Source of the DNA: Candidatus Woesearchaeota archaeon
GTDB taxonomy: Archaea > Nanobdellota > Nanobdellia > Woesearchaeales > WJKV01
NCBI GenBank assembly: GCA_019323355.1
Contig: JAHWHI010000037.1
Location: 1 to 8,307 of the forward strand
Length of the DNA stretch: 8,307 nt
Direction of reading: 5' to 3'
The number at the start of each line of letters is the position of its first letter. Position 1 is the first letter of the stretch. The translations under genes were made by a program, and so were the position numbers. This document shows, piece by piece, positions 1 to 5,645 of the stretch. The notes beneath the pieces were generated by a model. The model was not told where the DNA came from, did no database searches, and was given only the letters and a program-made list of their open reading frames with translations.

Positions 1-809
1 TCGATCTGGTTGTCGGATACATGGGTCGAGATCAGTTCAAAGAATAATATCCGCGGTTTGCTGGCTCCATAGTCTTCGACGACTTTTGCAGCAAGACCGT
101 GATAATTATACAGCCAGATACGGTATGTCCTTCCGCCTTTCTCAAACTCTACTAACGTGGTATCACGGTTATACATGACTTCTGTTCCAAGAACTTCTGC
201 ATCTTCGACAAACAATGCCCAGTCTCTTGGAGTAAGGCGATAGTAGTCATCGTAATTGGCAGGAAACTCCTGGTTCAGGTCGCTGCATCTTTTCTCGTCC
301 TCGCAGTAGGCAGCTGCATCTTTTGTCTTTGTGTCAAGATAGATTGCATTATAGTATTTTCCTCGCGCAAATGCTGGGGGTGCTGGAAGAATTATCTTGA
401 CTTTCTCGTCCTTGATAAAAAACTGTGACTTTAGGTGCACGTCAGGCGATTCAGAATAATAATACCTGAATTCTTTTAGTTCCTTGGCTTTATCAACAAG
501 CTCTGCGACCCGCGGGTCTATCTCAGACAGGCCTGCGACAGCAGCTCCTGTCATGAATCCAAGATCCTGCTTTTCCTCTTTTTCCTCTTCGGTTGCTTCT
601 GTTTTTTCTTTATCAAACTCCTCGATTATCCTATCTTCGTAGCTTTCAGATCCTGCCTGCTGTGCGGGTTCTGCAGCTGATGGCTTTGCTGGAACCGATT
701 CCTCTTTCACTATGTTTTTGACTGTATTTGTCTCAACTTTCTGCAGGCAGCCTGTGAATAGAATTAAGAGAAATAAAATACAAAATCCAAAAATAATTTT
801 TCTGTTCAT
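1..809 (-). CDS. Lipoprotein paralog 1 of a tandem triplet (partial, 3' end outside window)
   Basis: The reading frame opens with ATG at 809 and stays open to the left edge, giving 269 codons without a stop. The N-terminus is a lipoprotein signal: Lys/Arg at residues 3-4, a hydrophobic stretch at 5-19 and Phe-Thr-Gly-Cys with the lipidated Cys at 21. A Glu/Lys/Ala-rich linker (about 22-85) follows, then MTGAAVAG (86-93) and a folded domain containing YCEDEKRC (Cys169 and Cys175). The C-terminal half aligns by eye with the next two genes: YLD...Y-C-x5-C, then Pro-x-Asp/Glu-Trp, then an Ile/Met-Trp segment. Its ATG overlaps the upstream stop as ATGA (806-809), so the two are probably translationally coupled. 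It probably acts as an extracytoplasmic lipid-anchored protein. I do not recognise the domain and assign no function. The alignment suggests only a few residues are missing. Confidence 0.85.
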   Translation of the reverse strand, partial: MNRKIIFGFCILFLLILFTGCLQKVETNTVKNIVKEESVPAKPSAAEPAQQAGSESYEDRIIEEFDKEKTEATEEEKEEKQDLGFMTGAAVAGLSEIDPRVAELVDKAKELKEFRYYYSESPDVHLKSQFFIKDEKVKIILPAPPAFARGKYYNAIYLDTKTKDAAAYCEDEKRCSDLNQEFPANYDDYYRLTPRDWALFVEDAEVLGTEVMYNRDTTLVEFEKGGRTYRIWLYNYHGLAAKVVEDYGASKPRILFFELISTHVSDNQI

Positions 810-1594
810 CTTTTTACTTCAGCTTCTTTGACAACTGTTGAAAGTATCTCGTAAGTATAGGTTTTTCCCTGATATTCTACACGGGCAGGAATCTTGTTGT
901 AGTCAAACACCCACATCTTGACCGCGCCTGCGAGATTGAACTCGAGAATCATAGAGTCATGTTTCATTATCTGCGTGGTTCCTGTGACACGCGCTGTTTT
1001 CGGTATCTTCTTGCCCCAATCGACTGGTGTGTCAAACACAAACATTGAATACGGCATGTCAAATGGGATGTCAAAATCTTTTCCACACCTTAACCTGTTC
1101 ATGCAGTATGCTGTCGCGATCTTTTTCTCAGTGTCAAGATAGATATCAGAATAGTACTGATATTCTGAAGTCACCTGTAAGTCATTGAACACAAGATGCC
1201 TCAAATTGTCCTTCATATAGACCAAAACATCGTCGAGATCTCCTGTCGGCTCACGATACATGAATTTCAGCTCTGTTGTAGAATATACCTTGTTCAGTAT
1301 TGCCTGAACATCCATATCATCTGCAACTGGAACTCCTTCCCCTGCAAAGACATTTGTCTCTTCTGATGTATCTATCTCTTGCTTCTCTTCAGGCTCTTCT
1401 TTTATCTCTGTCACTTCAGGTCCTGTTATCTCTGCCATGTCTTCTGGCGACGGCTCGACTTCGACAATCTCTTTCACTTCCAGCTGCTGGTCGATCTCTG
1501 CCATCTTATCCGGAGAGATCATCTCTCTCTCAGAACAACTAGTCAGGACAAAAAGAAGAAGCAAAAAAATCAAAAAAATATTGGTTTTTTTCAT
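806..1594 (-). CDS. Lipoprotein paralog 2 of a tandem triplet
   Basis: I place the start at the ATG at 1594, giving 262 residues. There Met-Lys-Lys leads directly into a hydrophobic core and a Leu-Thr-Ser-Cys lipobox with Cys20. Earlier in-frame starts at 1603 and 1624 would put extra residues before the signal and overlap the upstream gene. An acidic linker (about 21-80) includes ITGPEV (57-62). The domain that follows carries AYCMNRLRC, with Cys164 and Cys170 in the same Cys-x5-Cys spacing as its neighbours, then a Pro-Val-Asp-Trp and a Met-Trp segment. The upstream paralog stops at 1596, one base before this start, and the downstream paralog starts inside this stop codon. There is no convincing ribosome binding site, so translation is probably coupled. 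It is likely anchored on the outer face of the membrane; its function is unknown. The second copy has diverged most in the residues between the two cysteines. Confidence 0.88.
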   Translation of the reverse strand: MKKTNIFLIFLLLLFVLTSCSEREMISPDKMAEIDQQLEVKEIVEVEPSPEDMAEITGPEVTEIKEEPEEKQEIDTSEETNVFAGEGVPVADDMDVQAILNKVYSTTELKFMYREPTGDLDDVLVYMKDNLRHLVFNDLQVTSEYQYYSDIYLDTEKKIATAYCMNRLRCGKDFDIPFDMPYSMFVFDTPVDWGKKIPKTARVTGTTQIMKHDSMILEFNLAGAVKMWVFDYNKIPARVEYQGKTYTYEILSTVVKEAEVKR

Positions 1595-1595
1595 T

Positions 1596-2369
1596 TTATT
1601 CATCCAGGGTCTGGTGCTCAACATCTACAGCTTTGACACCGCCAACTTTCTTGATCTCGTAATGGTAGATGGTAGGTTCATCACTGTACTCGTCAACACG
1701 AACCTGCAAAGGAAGACCGTAGAATGGATCTATCCAGATCTTGCTCTTCATACCATTATAATCGAACTCGTAGATCTCTGCGTCACGACCGAATATCTCT
1801 TCTGTCCCAATAAGAACTGCAGAGTCCATCTTATCATACCATTCTGCTGGAAGAACACCGACTTCATCTTCATAGGCTCCAGCAATAAGCGGAGTGTTAA
1901 GAGAAGGGCATCTTTTCCTATCCTCACAGTAGCCTGTTGTTTCTTTTGTATTAAGGTCAACATATACTACATTGTAGTATGTCTCTCTTTCATACTGCTG
2001 TGGCGGAGGATTGACTATCTTCAATTTGCTTCCAAGAATATAGTACTCGTTCGCTTCCCTGAACAAAGGAGCCCCACGGTATAGGTAATATACATTCTTT
2101 GCTTTATCCTTTCCTTTAGACATCAATGTGATCAATTCTGCTGAAAGACCTTCAACTTCATCCAGGCCTTCATCATAATTTGTCTCAGGCTCTTCTTCAG
2201 GCTCTTCATCTTCTGCTTCCATTGCAGTATCTGGAAGCTCGACTTTTTCTTTAGGTATTTCCTTGACTTCCTTTTCATCTGCAGGTGCTGCCTTTTCTGT
2301 CGGAGCACATGAGACTAAAAGTATACCTAGAATCAATAACACAACTACAAATAATGAAATCTTTTTCAT
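1596..2369 (-). CDS. Lipoprotein paralog 3, first gene of the tandem triplet
   Basis: This 257-residue protein begins Met-Lys-Lys, has a hydrophobic segment at residues 5-19 and a Leu-Val-Ser-Cys lipobox with Cys21. An acidic Pro/Glu/Lys linker (22-75) leads to a folded domain with TYYNVVYVDL and GYCEDRKRC (Cys148 and Cys154). This is followed by Pro-Ala-Glu-Trp, a Gly-Thr-Glu-Glu turn and a Lys-Ile-Trp segment ending in Gly-Leu-Pro. The paralogs share these landmarks in the same order. The start is fixed by a strong ribosome binding site, GGGGGTG at 2377-2383, seven bases before the ATG. A TATA-like element (2404-2413) lies further upstream, so this gene probably heads the three-gene unit. 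The paired cysteines could form a disulfide in an extracytoplasmic domain. I do not recognise the family and infer only an envelope-anchored role. Confidence 0.9.
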   Translation of the reverse strand: MKKISLFVVVLLILGILLVSCAPTEKAAPADEKEVKEIPKEKVELPDTAMEAEDEEPEEEPETNYDEGLDEVEGLSAELITLMSKGKDKAKNVYYLYRGAPLFREANEYYILGSKLKIVNPPPQQYERETYYNVVYVDLNTKETTGYCEDRKRCPSLNTPLIAGAYEDEVGVLPAEWYDKMDSAVLIGTEEIFGRDAEIYEFDYNGMKSKIWIDPFYGLPLQVRVDEYSDEPTIYHYEIKKVGGVKAVDVEHQTLDE

Positions 2370-2376
2370 TTATATA

Positions 2377-2383
2377 CACCCCC
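2377..2383 (-). promoter_or_regulatory. Shine-Dalgarno site of lipoprotein paralog 3
   Basis: The minus strand reads GGGGGTG, seven bases before the ATG at 2369. It pairs with the archaeal 16S 3' end and supports that start over other Met codons. Confidence 0.7.
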
Positions 2384-2403
2384 GTAGAACTGCAATAAAA
2401 TTT

Positions 2404-2413
2404 AGTATAAAAA
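2404..2413 (-). promoter_or_regulatory. Probable TATA box of the lipoprotein operon
   Basis: The minus strand reads TTTTTATACT, a good box A match. It predicts transcription starting near 2382, giving a very short leader for the first lipoprotein gene. No equivalent element is evident before the other two genes, consistent with one transcript. Confidence 0.5.
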
Positions 2414-2430
2414 TCTTTCTATTGATATAC

Positions 2431-2450
2431 AAAAAAAGAGAAGAAAAAAA
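2431..2450 (-). terminator. Oligo-T terminator after the zinc-ribbon gene
   Basis: On the minus strand two runs of seven T (2444-2450 and 2431-2437) begin within two bases of the TAA at 2452-2454. Archaeal termination typically uses such T tracts without a hairpin. The tract also separates this gene from the promoter of the lipoprotein operon. Confidence 0.6.
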
Positions 2451-2451
2451 T

Positions 2452-2595
2452 TTATTTTTTCCCCATGATTCGGCACATTTTTGTACCGCACTTAGGACAC
2501 TCGCCCTTCATTGCTCGTCTTTTGTTCTTTAATGTTACTTCTTTTGCTTTTTGCATTTCCCTTTTAGCTTTGCATTTTACACAATATGCTTCCAT
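2452..2595 (-). CDS. Small zinc-ribbon protein, DUF5679-like
   Basis: This 47-residue basic protein reads MEAYCVKCKAKREM at the N-terminus and CPKCGTKMC near the C-terminus. The two CxxC pairs (Cys5/Cys8 and Cys33/Cys36) would bind one zinc ion, and an extra Cys lies at 41. The pattern, length and opening MEAYCVKC match my memory of DUF5679, a tiny zinc-ribbon family widespread in archaea and some bacteria with no established function. A role with nucleic acid or ribosomes is plausible from its size and charge but is inference. The start is supported by GGAGG at 2606-2610, ten bases upstream. The gene follows selU on the same strand after 133 bases but has its own TATA-like element and a poly-T tract after its stop, so it is probably monocistronic. 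Confidence 0.9.
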   Translation of the reverse strand: MEAYCVKCKAKREMQKAKEVTLKNKRRAMKGECPKCGTKMCRIMGKK

Positions 2596-2601
2596 AGTAA
2601 T

Positions 2602-2643
2602 CTAGCCTCCATACTTGTGGTTATGAGAAAGAATCATCATCAT
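2602..2643 (-). CDS. Possible 13-codon leader ORF before the zinc-ribbon gene
   Basis: The frame starts with three consecutive ATG codons (2643, 2640, 2637), encodes MMMILSHNHKYGG and ends in TAG. It is preceded by GGGTG at 2648-2652, a fair ribosome binding site. Its last codons (GGA GGC TAG) contain the GGAGG that serves the zinc-ribbon gene, so ribosomes finishing here would cover that site. This could be an upstream ORF that couples or gates translation. A chance ORF is equally possible at this length. Confidence 0.25.
   Translation of the reverse strand: MMMILSHNHKYGG
2606..2610 (-). promoter_or_regulatory. Shine-Dalgarno site of the zinc-ribbon gene
   Basis: The minus strand reads GGAGG, ten bases before the ATG at 2595. 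It supports that start and overlaps the end of a possible leader ORF. Confidence 0.6.
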
Positions 2644-2675
2644 AACACACCCTTTTTTACCTAATATAGTATTTT

Positions 2676-2685
2676 GCTTTAAATA
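2676..2685 (-). promoter_or_regulatory. Probable TATA box of the zinc-ribbon gene
   Basis: The minus strand reads TATTTAAAGC, a box A-like element downstream of the selU stop. A start about 26 bases on, near 2655, would give a leader of roughly 60 bases that includes the 13-codon ORF. Confidence 0.5.
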
Positions 2686-2728
2686 TCTTGTGGTTTTCGT
2701 ACGGAGAATGAGGTGTTTTTTGTTACTA

Positions 2729-3715
2729 TCAGTTAATGGTCTCATTAATAAATGAGGACAGCTGGCTGACTGCGTTTTTTTCATCTGTAGCGTCTATAAC
2801 AAAGTCATATCTTGAACGTGTCAGGTTGTGCAGGTACTTCTTGTCATAATACTCGTCTAATAGGATTTCTGCAAGCTTATCATACTTGTTTGTATCCAGA
2901 TAATGGAGCATCCTGAGAAATACTGTCTTTGAAAGGAACTTTTTGAGCTGGAGTAATACTTCACGAAGCTCCTCCTTAGGTGCGTTTCCATAATCTTCCA
3001 TAAGGTTCTGTATACGTTTCTGTTTGCTGCAGTCAACCCATACCTTGACACCTTTGTTCATTGCGTCATAGAATCTCTGCGGAATATGAAGATCTCCTAT
3101 ACGTTTGCTCTCTCCTTCAACTATGATGTGCTTGTTTGATTTCTTTAGCGAGTCCAGCAAGAGAGATTCGAACATCTTCTGTGATCTTGGGTTCAATCCC
3201 AGGCCGCCGAAAAGTGAAGCCCTGTGCTGTGCAAAGCCCTCCAGATCTATGGCATTGTTCAGTTTTCGGATCAATCTGGTCTTGCCTGCTCCTGCCAGAC
3301 CGTACAGGATTATCAGTTTTGGGAGGGTTATTTTATTGATCTCATCACTCACATATCTTCTATATTCCCGATAGCCTCCTTTCAGAAGCAATGTCTTGAA
3401 ACCTTTTTCTTTCAGATATTTGCACACTGACTGGCTTCTCATACCGCCTCTCCAACAGAATAATATGGGTTCATCATGCTTTGTGATCTGGCTGGTCATC
3501 TTGTCCAGCTTTGGGAGGACGAATTCCATGCCTTTGTCAATAGCCTCTTTCTGGCCTTTCTGGTGGTAGAGAGTGCCTACTATCTCATGCTCAGAGTTGT
3601 CAAAAAGCGGTATATTGATAGAACCAGGGATAGTGTCCTCTGTATGTTCTTTTGGAGAACGTAGATCTATAAAGGTTTTGTTGAGTCCGAGAGCCTCCTT
3701 GATGGAGATTTCCAT
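2729..3715 (-). CDS. selU: tRNA 2-selenouridine synthase (SelU/MnmH), complete single chain
   Basis: SelU replaces the sulfur of 2-thiouridine at position 34 of Lys, Glu and Gln tRNAs with selenium from selenophosphate, passing through a geranylated intermediate. The 328-residue protein has both expected parts. The N-terminal rhodanese domain (about 1-125) has the active-site loop CWRGGMRS with catalytic Cys87. The P-loop domain carries a Walker A motif, GLAGAGKT (139-146). DLEGFAQHRASLFGG (157-171) and VEGESKRIG (199-207) are family signatures. Its length is close to the bacterial enzyme of about 360 residues. In Methanococcus the two domains are known to be separate proteins, so the fused form in an archaeal window is notable and may reflect transfer from bacteria. 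A TATA box lies 26 bases before the ATG and there is no ribosome binding site, so the mRNA is probably leaderless. Selenophosphate synthetase is not in the window. Confidence 0.95.
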   Translation of the reverse strand: MEISIKEALGLNKTFIDLRSPKEHTEDTIPGSINIPLFDNSEHEIVGTLYHQKGQKEAIDKGMEFVLPKLDKMTSQITKHDEPILFCWRGGMRSQSVCKYLKEKGFKTLLLKGGYREYRRYVSDEINKITLPKLIILYGLAGAGKTRLIRKLNNAIDLEGFAQHRASLFGGLGLNPRSQKMFESLLLDSLKKSNKHIIVEGESKRIGDLHIPQRFYDAMNKGVKVWVDCSKQKRIQNLMEDYGNAPKEELREVLLQLKKFLSKTVFLRMLHYLDTNKYDKLAEILLDEYYDKKYLHNLTRSRYDFVIDATDEKNAVSQLSSFINETIN

Positions 3716-3728
3716 GCTATATTATATG

Positions 3729-3761
3729 ACAGGGAGATATATAAAGTTTAGGTGTCCCTGT
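3729..3761. repeat. Inverted repeat bracketing the selU TATA box
   Basis: ACAGGGA (3729-3735) and TCCCTGT (3755-3761) are perfect 7-base inverted arms separated by 19 bases. The selU TATA box (3736-3746) begins right after the left arm, and the tRNA TATA box begins six bases beyond the right arm. This geometry suits a dimeric repressor or activator site, but no regulator is encoded nearby. Confidence 0.45.
3736..3746 (-). promoter_or_regulatory. TATA box of selU
   Basis: The minus strand reads CTTTATATATC, centred about 26 bases before the selU ATG. The predicted transcription start therefore falls on the start codon itself, and no Shine-Dalgarno site precedes it. This indicates a leaderless mRNA. 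Confidence 0.65.
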
Positions 3762-3766
3762 AGGAA

Positions 3767-3776
3767 CTTTTATAAA
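3767..3776 (+). promoter_or_regulatory. TATA box of the tRNA-Ser gene
   Basis: The plus strand reads CTTTTATAAA. A start about 26 bases downstream, near 3798, lies a few bases before the mature tRNA 5' end at 3804. It forms a divergent pair with the selU promoter. Confidence 0.65.
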
Positions 3777-3841
3777 TGCCTGAGAAGTCATTCTTCACAT
3801 CGCGCCGCGGTGGCACAACCTGGTACTGCGCAAGCCTGGAA

Positions 3842-3879
3842 ACTTGCACATAGGGCAAGTCCCGAACGCAAGTGCGGTT
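3842..3879 (+). other. tRNA-Ser intron 1, canonical position 37/38
   Basis: The outer helix is the anticodon stem. The bulges are AAA (3840-3842) and TTA (3878-3880), each cut after its second base. The inner helix is CTTGC (3843-3847) with GCAAG (3868-3872). The central helix pairs CTGG (3836-3839) with the stretch 3873-3877 and needs one bulged base (G3874), so this is a relaxed bulge-helix-bulge motif. The splicing endonuclease would release 38 bases. Confidence 0.82.
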
Positions 3880-3911
3880 AGCTTGTTGGCTTCGGCCTAT
3901 CCCGGTTCAAA

Positions 3912-3951
3912 ATGAGCAGGGCCTTATGCTAAGGATACTGTTCCATGAAAG
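3912..3951 (+). other. tRNA-Ser intron 2, inside the T-loop (59/60)
   Basis: This is a strict bulge-helix-bulge. The outer helix is the T-stem. The four-pair central helix is TTCA (3906-3909) with TGAA (3946-3949). The three-base bulges are AAA (3910-3912) and AGT (3950-3952). The inner helix is 3913-3919 with 3938-3945, one C (3943) bulged, extended by a CCTTA/TAAGG hairpin (3922-3934). Cutting each bulge after its second base yields loop TTCAAAT exactly. Confidence 0.88.
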
Positions 3952-3965
3952 TCCGGGCCGCGGCG

Positions 3966-3972
3966 TTTTTTC
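3966..3972 (+). terminator. Oligo-T terminator of the tRNA gene
   Basis: A run of six T followed by C starts directly after the discriminator base. It is the expected archaeal termination signal. The remaining bases to 4032 are AT-rich and hold no gene I can support; the next gene converges from the other strand. Confidence 0.6.
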
Positions 3973-4032
3973 TATATTGAGATTTAAGTTTTGCAAGATT
4001 AGAAGAAGAATTAAAAGAATAATAGAAATTGT

Positions 4033-4947
4033 TTATTTCTTTCGAAGCCTTAGGAACAACAATGTTCCTGCAACAATCAATATTGCAGCTGGCAATACAA
4101 TGTACAGCAGCCAGTTGAAGCCTTCTGCTGGTGCTGCTCCATCTGCGGTTGTCTGTGCCTGTTTTGCAACCATTGTTGGTGCTGCGACTACATTCTGTTT
4201 TTTTGTTGATTTTATAACTTTAGTTGGATCTACTATCTCAAATTCTTCTATTAATTTTTGATCGGATTCAATTCCGTCGTATATAAGGGTTGTTTCGACT
4301 GTATATTTTCCCGGATTCAATTTTTCAGTATAAGTTCCTGTGAATGTTTGAACATCGTCCTCTTCTAGAGATGTTGAAGGATTAAAAGACATTATTTTAT
4401 TTTTCTCAGAATCATAAACATCCATTATAACAGTTAATTCATCTATATTTTCATTTCCTTTATTAACAGCAGAGGTCAGAAATTCAATCTTATCTTCCTG
4501 GATTGCAACTCTAATATTTGAAAGGAATGCATGTTTCTCATTCCAGCATTTGAAAATTCGGGTGCGTGCTCCTTTAGAAATAATAATTCCAAAAACTGCT
4601 TCTGTTTCGGATTCAATATAAGGCGTTGCTGATACAATAATCTCTTCAAGTTCATTTTCCATTTCGGATGGAAGTATCACTGAAGCACTAAATTTGTACT
4701 CTTTAGAGGGTTGTAATGTTACGATCTCATCAGTATTAAGTATGAAATCTTCAAAAAACTCCCTATTAGAGATACGAATCGCCACAGTTTCTTCTTTATC
4801 GCTAGATAAAGAGTATACAATTTCTTTTTTTAAATTTGGTTCAAAACAGAATTCATGTAAATTCGACTTTATTTCAAGAGAAGATACAAAATAAGAATTA
4901 AGAATAAACATAAATAAAAACAAAAAAATAAAAATTTGTTTTTTCAT
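4033..4947 (-). CDS. Membrane-anchored surface protein with Ig-like fold appearance
   Basis: The 304-residue protein starts with a signal peptide (Lys2-Lys3, hydrophobic 4-22, Ser-rich end). Two beta-rich regions follow, at about 24-128 and 140-238. The second ends in a pattern typical of immunoglobulin-like surface domains, with NPGKYTVETTLIYDG (211-225). A Thr/Ala/Gln-rich linker (245-277) leads to one membrane helix (278-298) and a basic tail, RLRKK. Its two conserved-looking cysteines (34 and 134) could form a disulfide outside the cell. The topology is therefore external domain, stalk, anchor. It is the last gene of a three-gene operon and starts 10 bases after the previous stop. GAGG at 4956-4959 overlaps that stop and lies eight bases before the ATG. 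No specific family is recognised. The DNA here is more AT-rich than that of the flanking genes. Confidence 0.88.
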   Translation of the reverse strand: MKKQIFIFLFLFMFILNSYFVSSLEIKSNLHEFCFEPNLKKEIVYSLSSDKEETVAIRISNREFFEDFILNTDEIVTLQPSKEYKFSASVILPSEMENELEEIIVSATPYIESETEAVFGIIISKGARTRIFKCWNEKHAFLSNIRVAIQEDKIEFLTSAVNKGNENIDELTVIMDVYDSEKNKIMSFNPSTSLEEDDVQTFTGTYTEKLNPGKYTVETTLIYDGIESDQKLIEEFEIVDPTKVIKSTKKQNVVAAPTMVAKQAQTTADGAAPAEGFNWLLYIVLPAAILIVAGTLLFLRLRKK

Positions 4948-4957
4948 ATCACTTCCC

Positions 4958-5641
4958 TCATACTAAACAATCGACATCATCAACTTCTAGCATGGTGTCT
5001 GTTTGTGTTACAGATTCTCCAGGTACTACAAAACCGTCTGCAGGAGTTTCTACATACCAATAAAAGAACACTTCTCCCAGCGGATTAACCTGCGTTAAAA
5101 GTTTATCATCGATTGCCCAATCAAGAAGATCTTCTTCGGCTAATGTAAAGTCAGCATCGTATATAGTTGCTCCTCCAACAAATCCAGCTGAAGGTTCACC
5201 GACATCAAGTCTAAAAGCTTCGCCTTCTTGAGTTCTCAAACCTGAACTAGTCGCAAATCCTAGAGTATCCAAAGTACTACCAGTTCCACCGATAGAACGT
5301 GAATCTATTGAGATATCTTTGCAACCAATTGTATTTGGATTTTGGAAGTCAGTTGCTATCCATGATGCTGCTAAACCTGTAAAGGATATTTGAAATTGGT
5401 CTTGTTTACCATCGGCGTATGTAACTCCTGTTGCATCTGCATCCTGTGTTCCAGTACCCCAAGGTTGGGCAAGACCAGCCCAATTTCCAGGTAGCAGTGA
5501 GAAAGCCCCAATATCACCCGAAAAATCTACTAATTGTGCTCCAGTAATTCCTGCTCTTGATCCCATACCAAAAACTGCAAGACCAATTGCAAATACACAT
5601 AGAGCAACAAGAACAATGTTAATTATATTTTGTGTTTCCAT
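4958..5641 (-). CDS. N-terminally anchored secreted protein, unrecognised family
   Basis: I choose the ATG at 5641 (227 residues), because a perfect GGAGGTGA at 5650-5657 sits eight bases upstream; a GTG at 5653 lies inside that site. The N-terminus is a short polar stretch and a hydrophobic segment (7-27), then GSRAG and ITGA at 32-35. The rest is a Gly/Asp/Thr-rich, acidic, beta-looking ectodomain ending in DDVDCLV. Few cysteines are present (15, 107 and 224), and the last two could pair. The absence of a basic N-terminal patch and the early hydrophobic run resemble a pilin-like or signal-anchor protein. No class III signal motif is clear. It is the middle gene of the operon and is preceded by a second small protein of similar topology. 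It may be a structural subunit of a surface layer or filament, but that is inference. Confidence 0.85.
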   Translation of the reverse strand: METQNIINIVLVALCVFAIGLAVFGMGSRAGITGAQLVDFSGDIGAFSLLPGNWAGLAQPWGTGTQDADATGVTYADGKQDQFQISFTGLAASWIATDFQNPNTIGCKDISIDSRSIGGTGSTLDTLGFATSSGLRTQEGEAFRLDVGEPSAGFVGGATIYDADFTLAEEDLLDWAIDDKLLTQVNPLGEVFFYWYVETPADGFVVPGESVTQTDTMLEVDDVDCLV

Positions 5642-5645
5642 GTTT

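Larger units (their letters stand above)
3804..3965 (+). tRNA. tRNA-Ser(GGA) with two introns (37/38 and 59/60)
   Basis: The acceptor arms GCCGCGG (3804-3810) and CCGCGGC (3958-3964) pair perfectly, with discriminator G at 3965. T8-G9, a D-arm with the GG of the loop at 3822-3823, and A21 follow in order. The anticodon stem CAAGC (3831-3835) pairs with GCTTG (3881-3885) only after a 38-base intron is removed, giving loop CTGGAAA with anticodon GGA (3838-3840). A 15-base variable arm with a TTCG loop (3886-3900) marks a class II tRNA, and G73 fits archaeal tRNA-Ser. The T-stem CCCGG (3901-3905) pairs with CCGGG (3953-3957). Removing a second, 40-base intron leaves the canonical T-loop TTCAAAT. 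The spliced product is 84 bases (3804-3841, 3880-3911, 3952-3965). CCA is not encoded. The only weak spot is a C-C opposition at 13-22 in the D-stem. Confidence 0.9.

Noticed and set aside
1437..2084. A 215-codon plus-strand ORF opposite two lipoprotein genes
   Set aside because: It runs antisense to two genes with clear signal peptides and conserved motifs, spans their junction and has no protein-like features or ribosome site.
3830..3847. A simple anticodon hairpin GCAAG/CTTGC with an 8-base loop
   Set aside because: An 8-base loop is not canonical, and the downstream arms then fail. Pairing CAAGC with GCTTG at 3881 gives a perfect 5-pair stem and a 7-base loop.
3804..3965. The GC-rich island as RNase P RNA or SRP RNA
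   Set aside because: A GAAAGTCCGGGC string recalls RNase P region I, but the other conserved regions are absent and no SRP helix 8 motif is present. The spliced tRNA explains every helix.
3872..4261. A 129-codon plus-strand ORF starting within the tRNA
   Set aside because: It begins inside tRNA intron 1, crosses the T-tract and overlaps the end of a convincing minus-strand gene.
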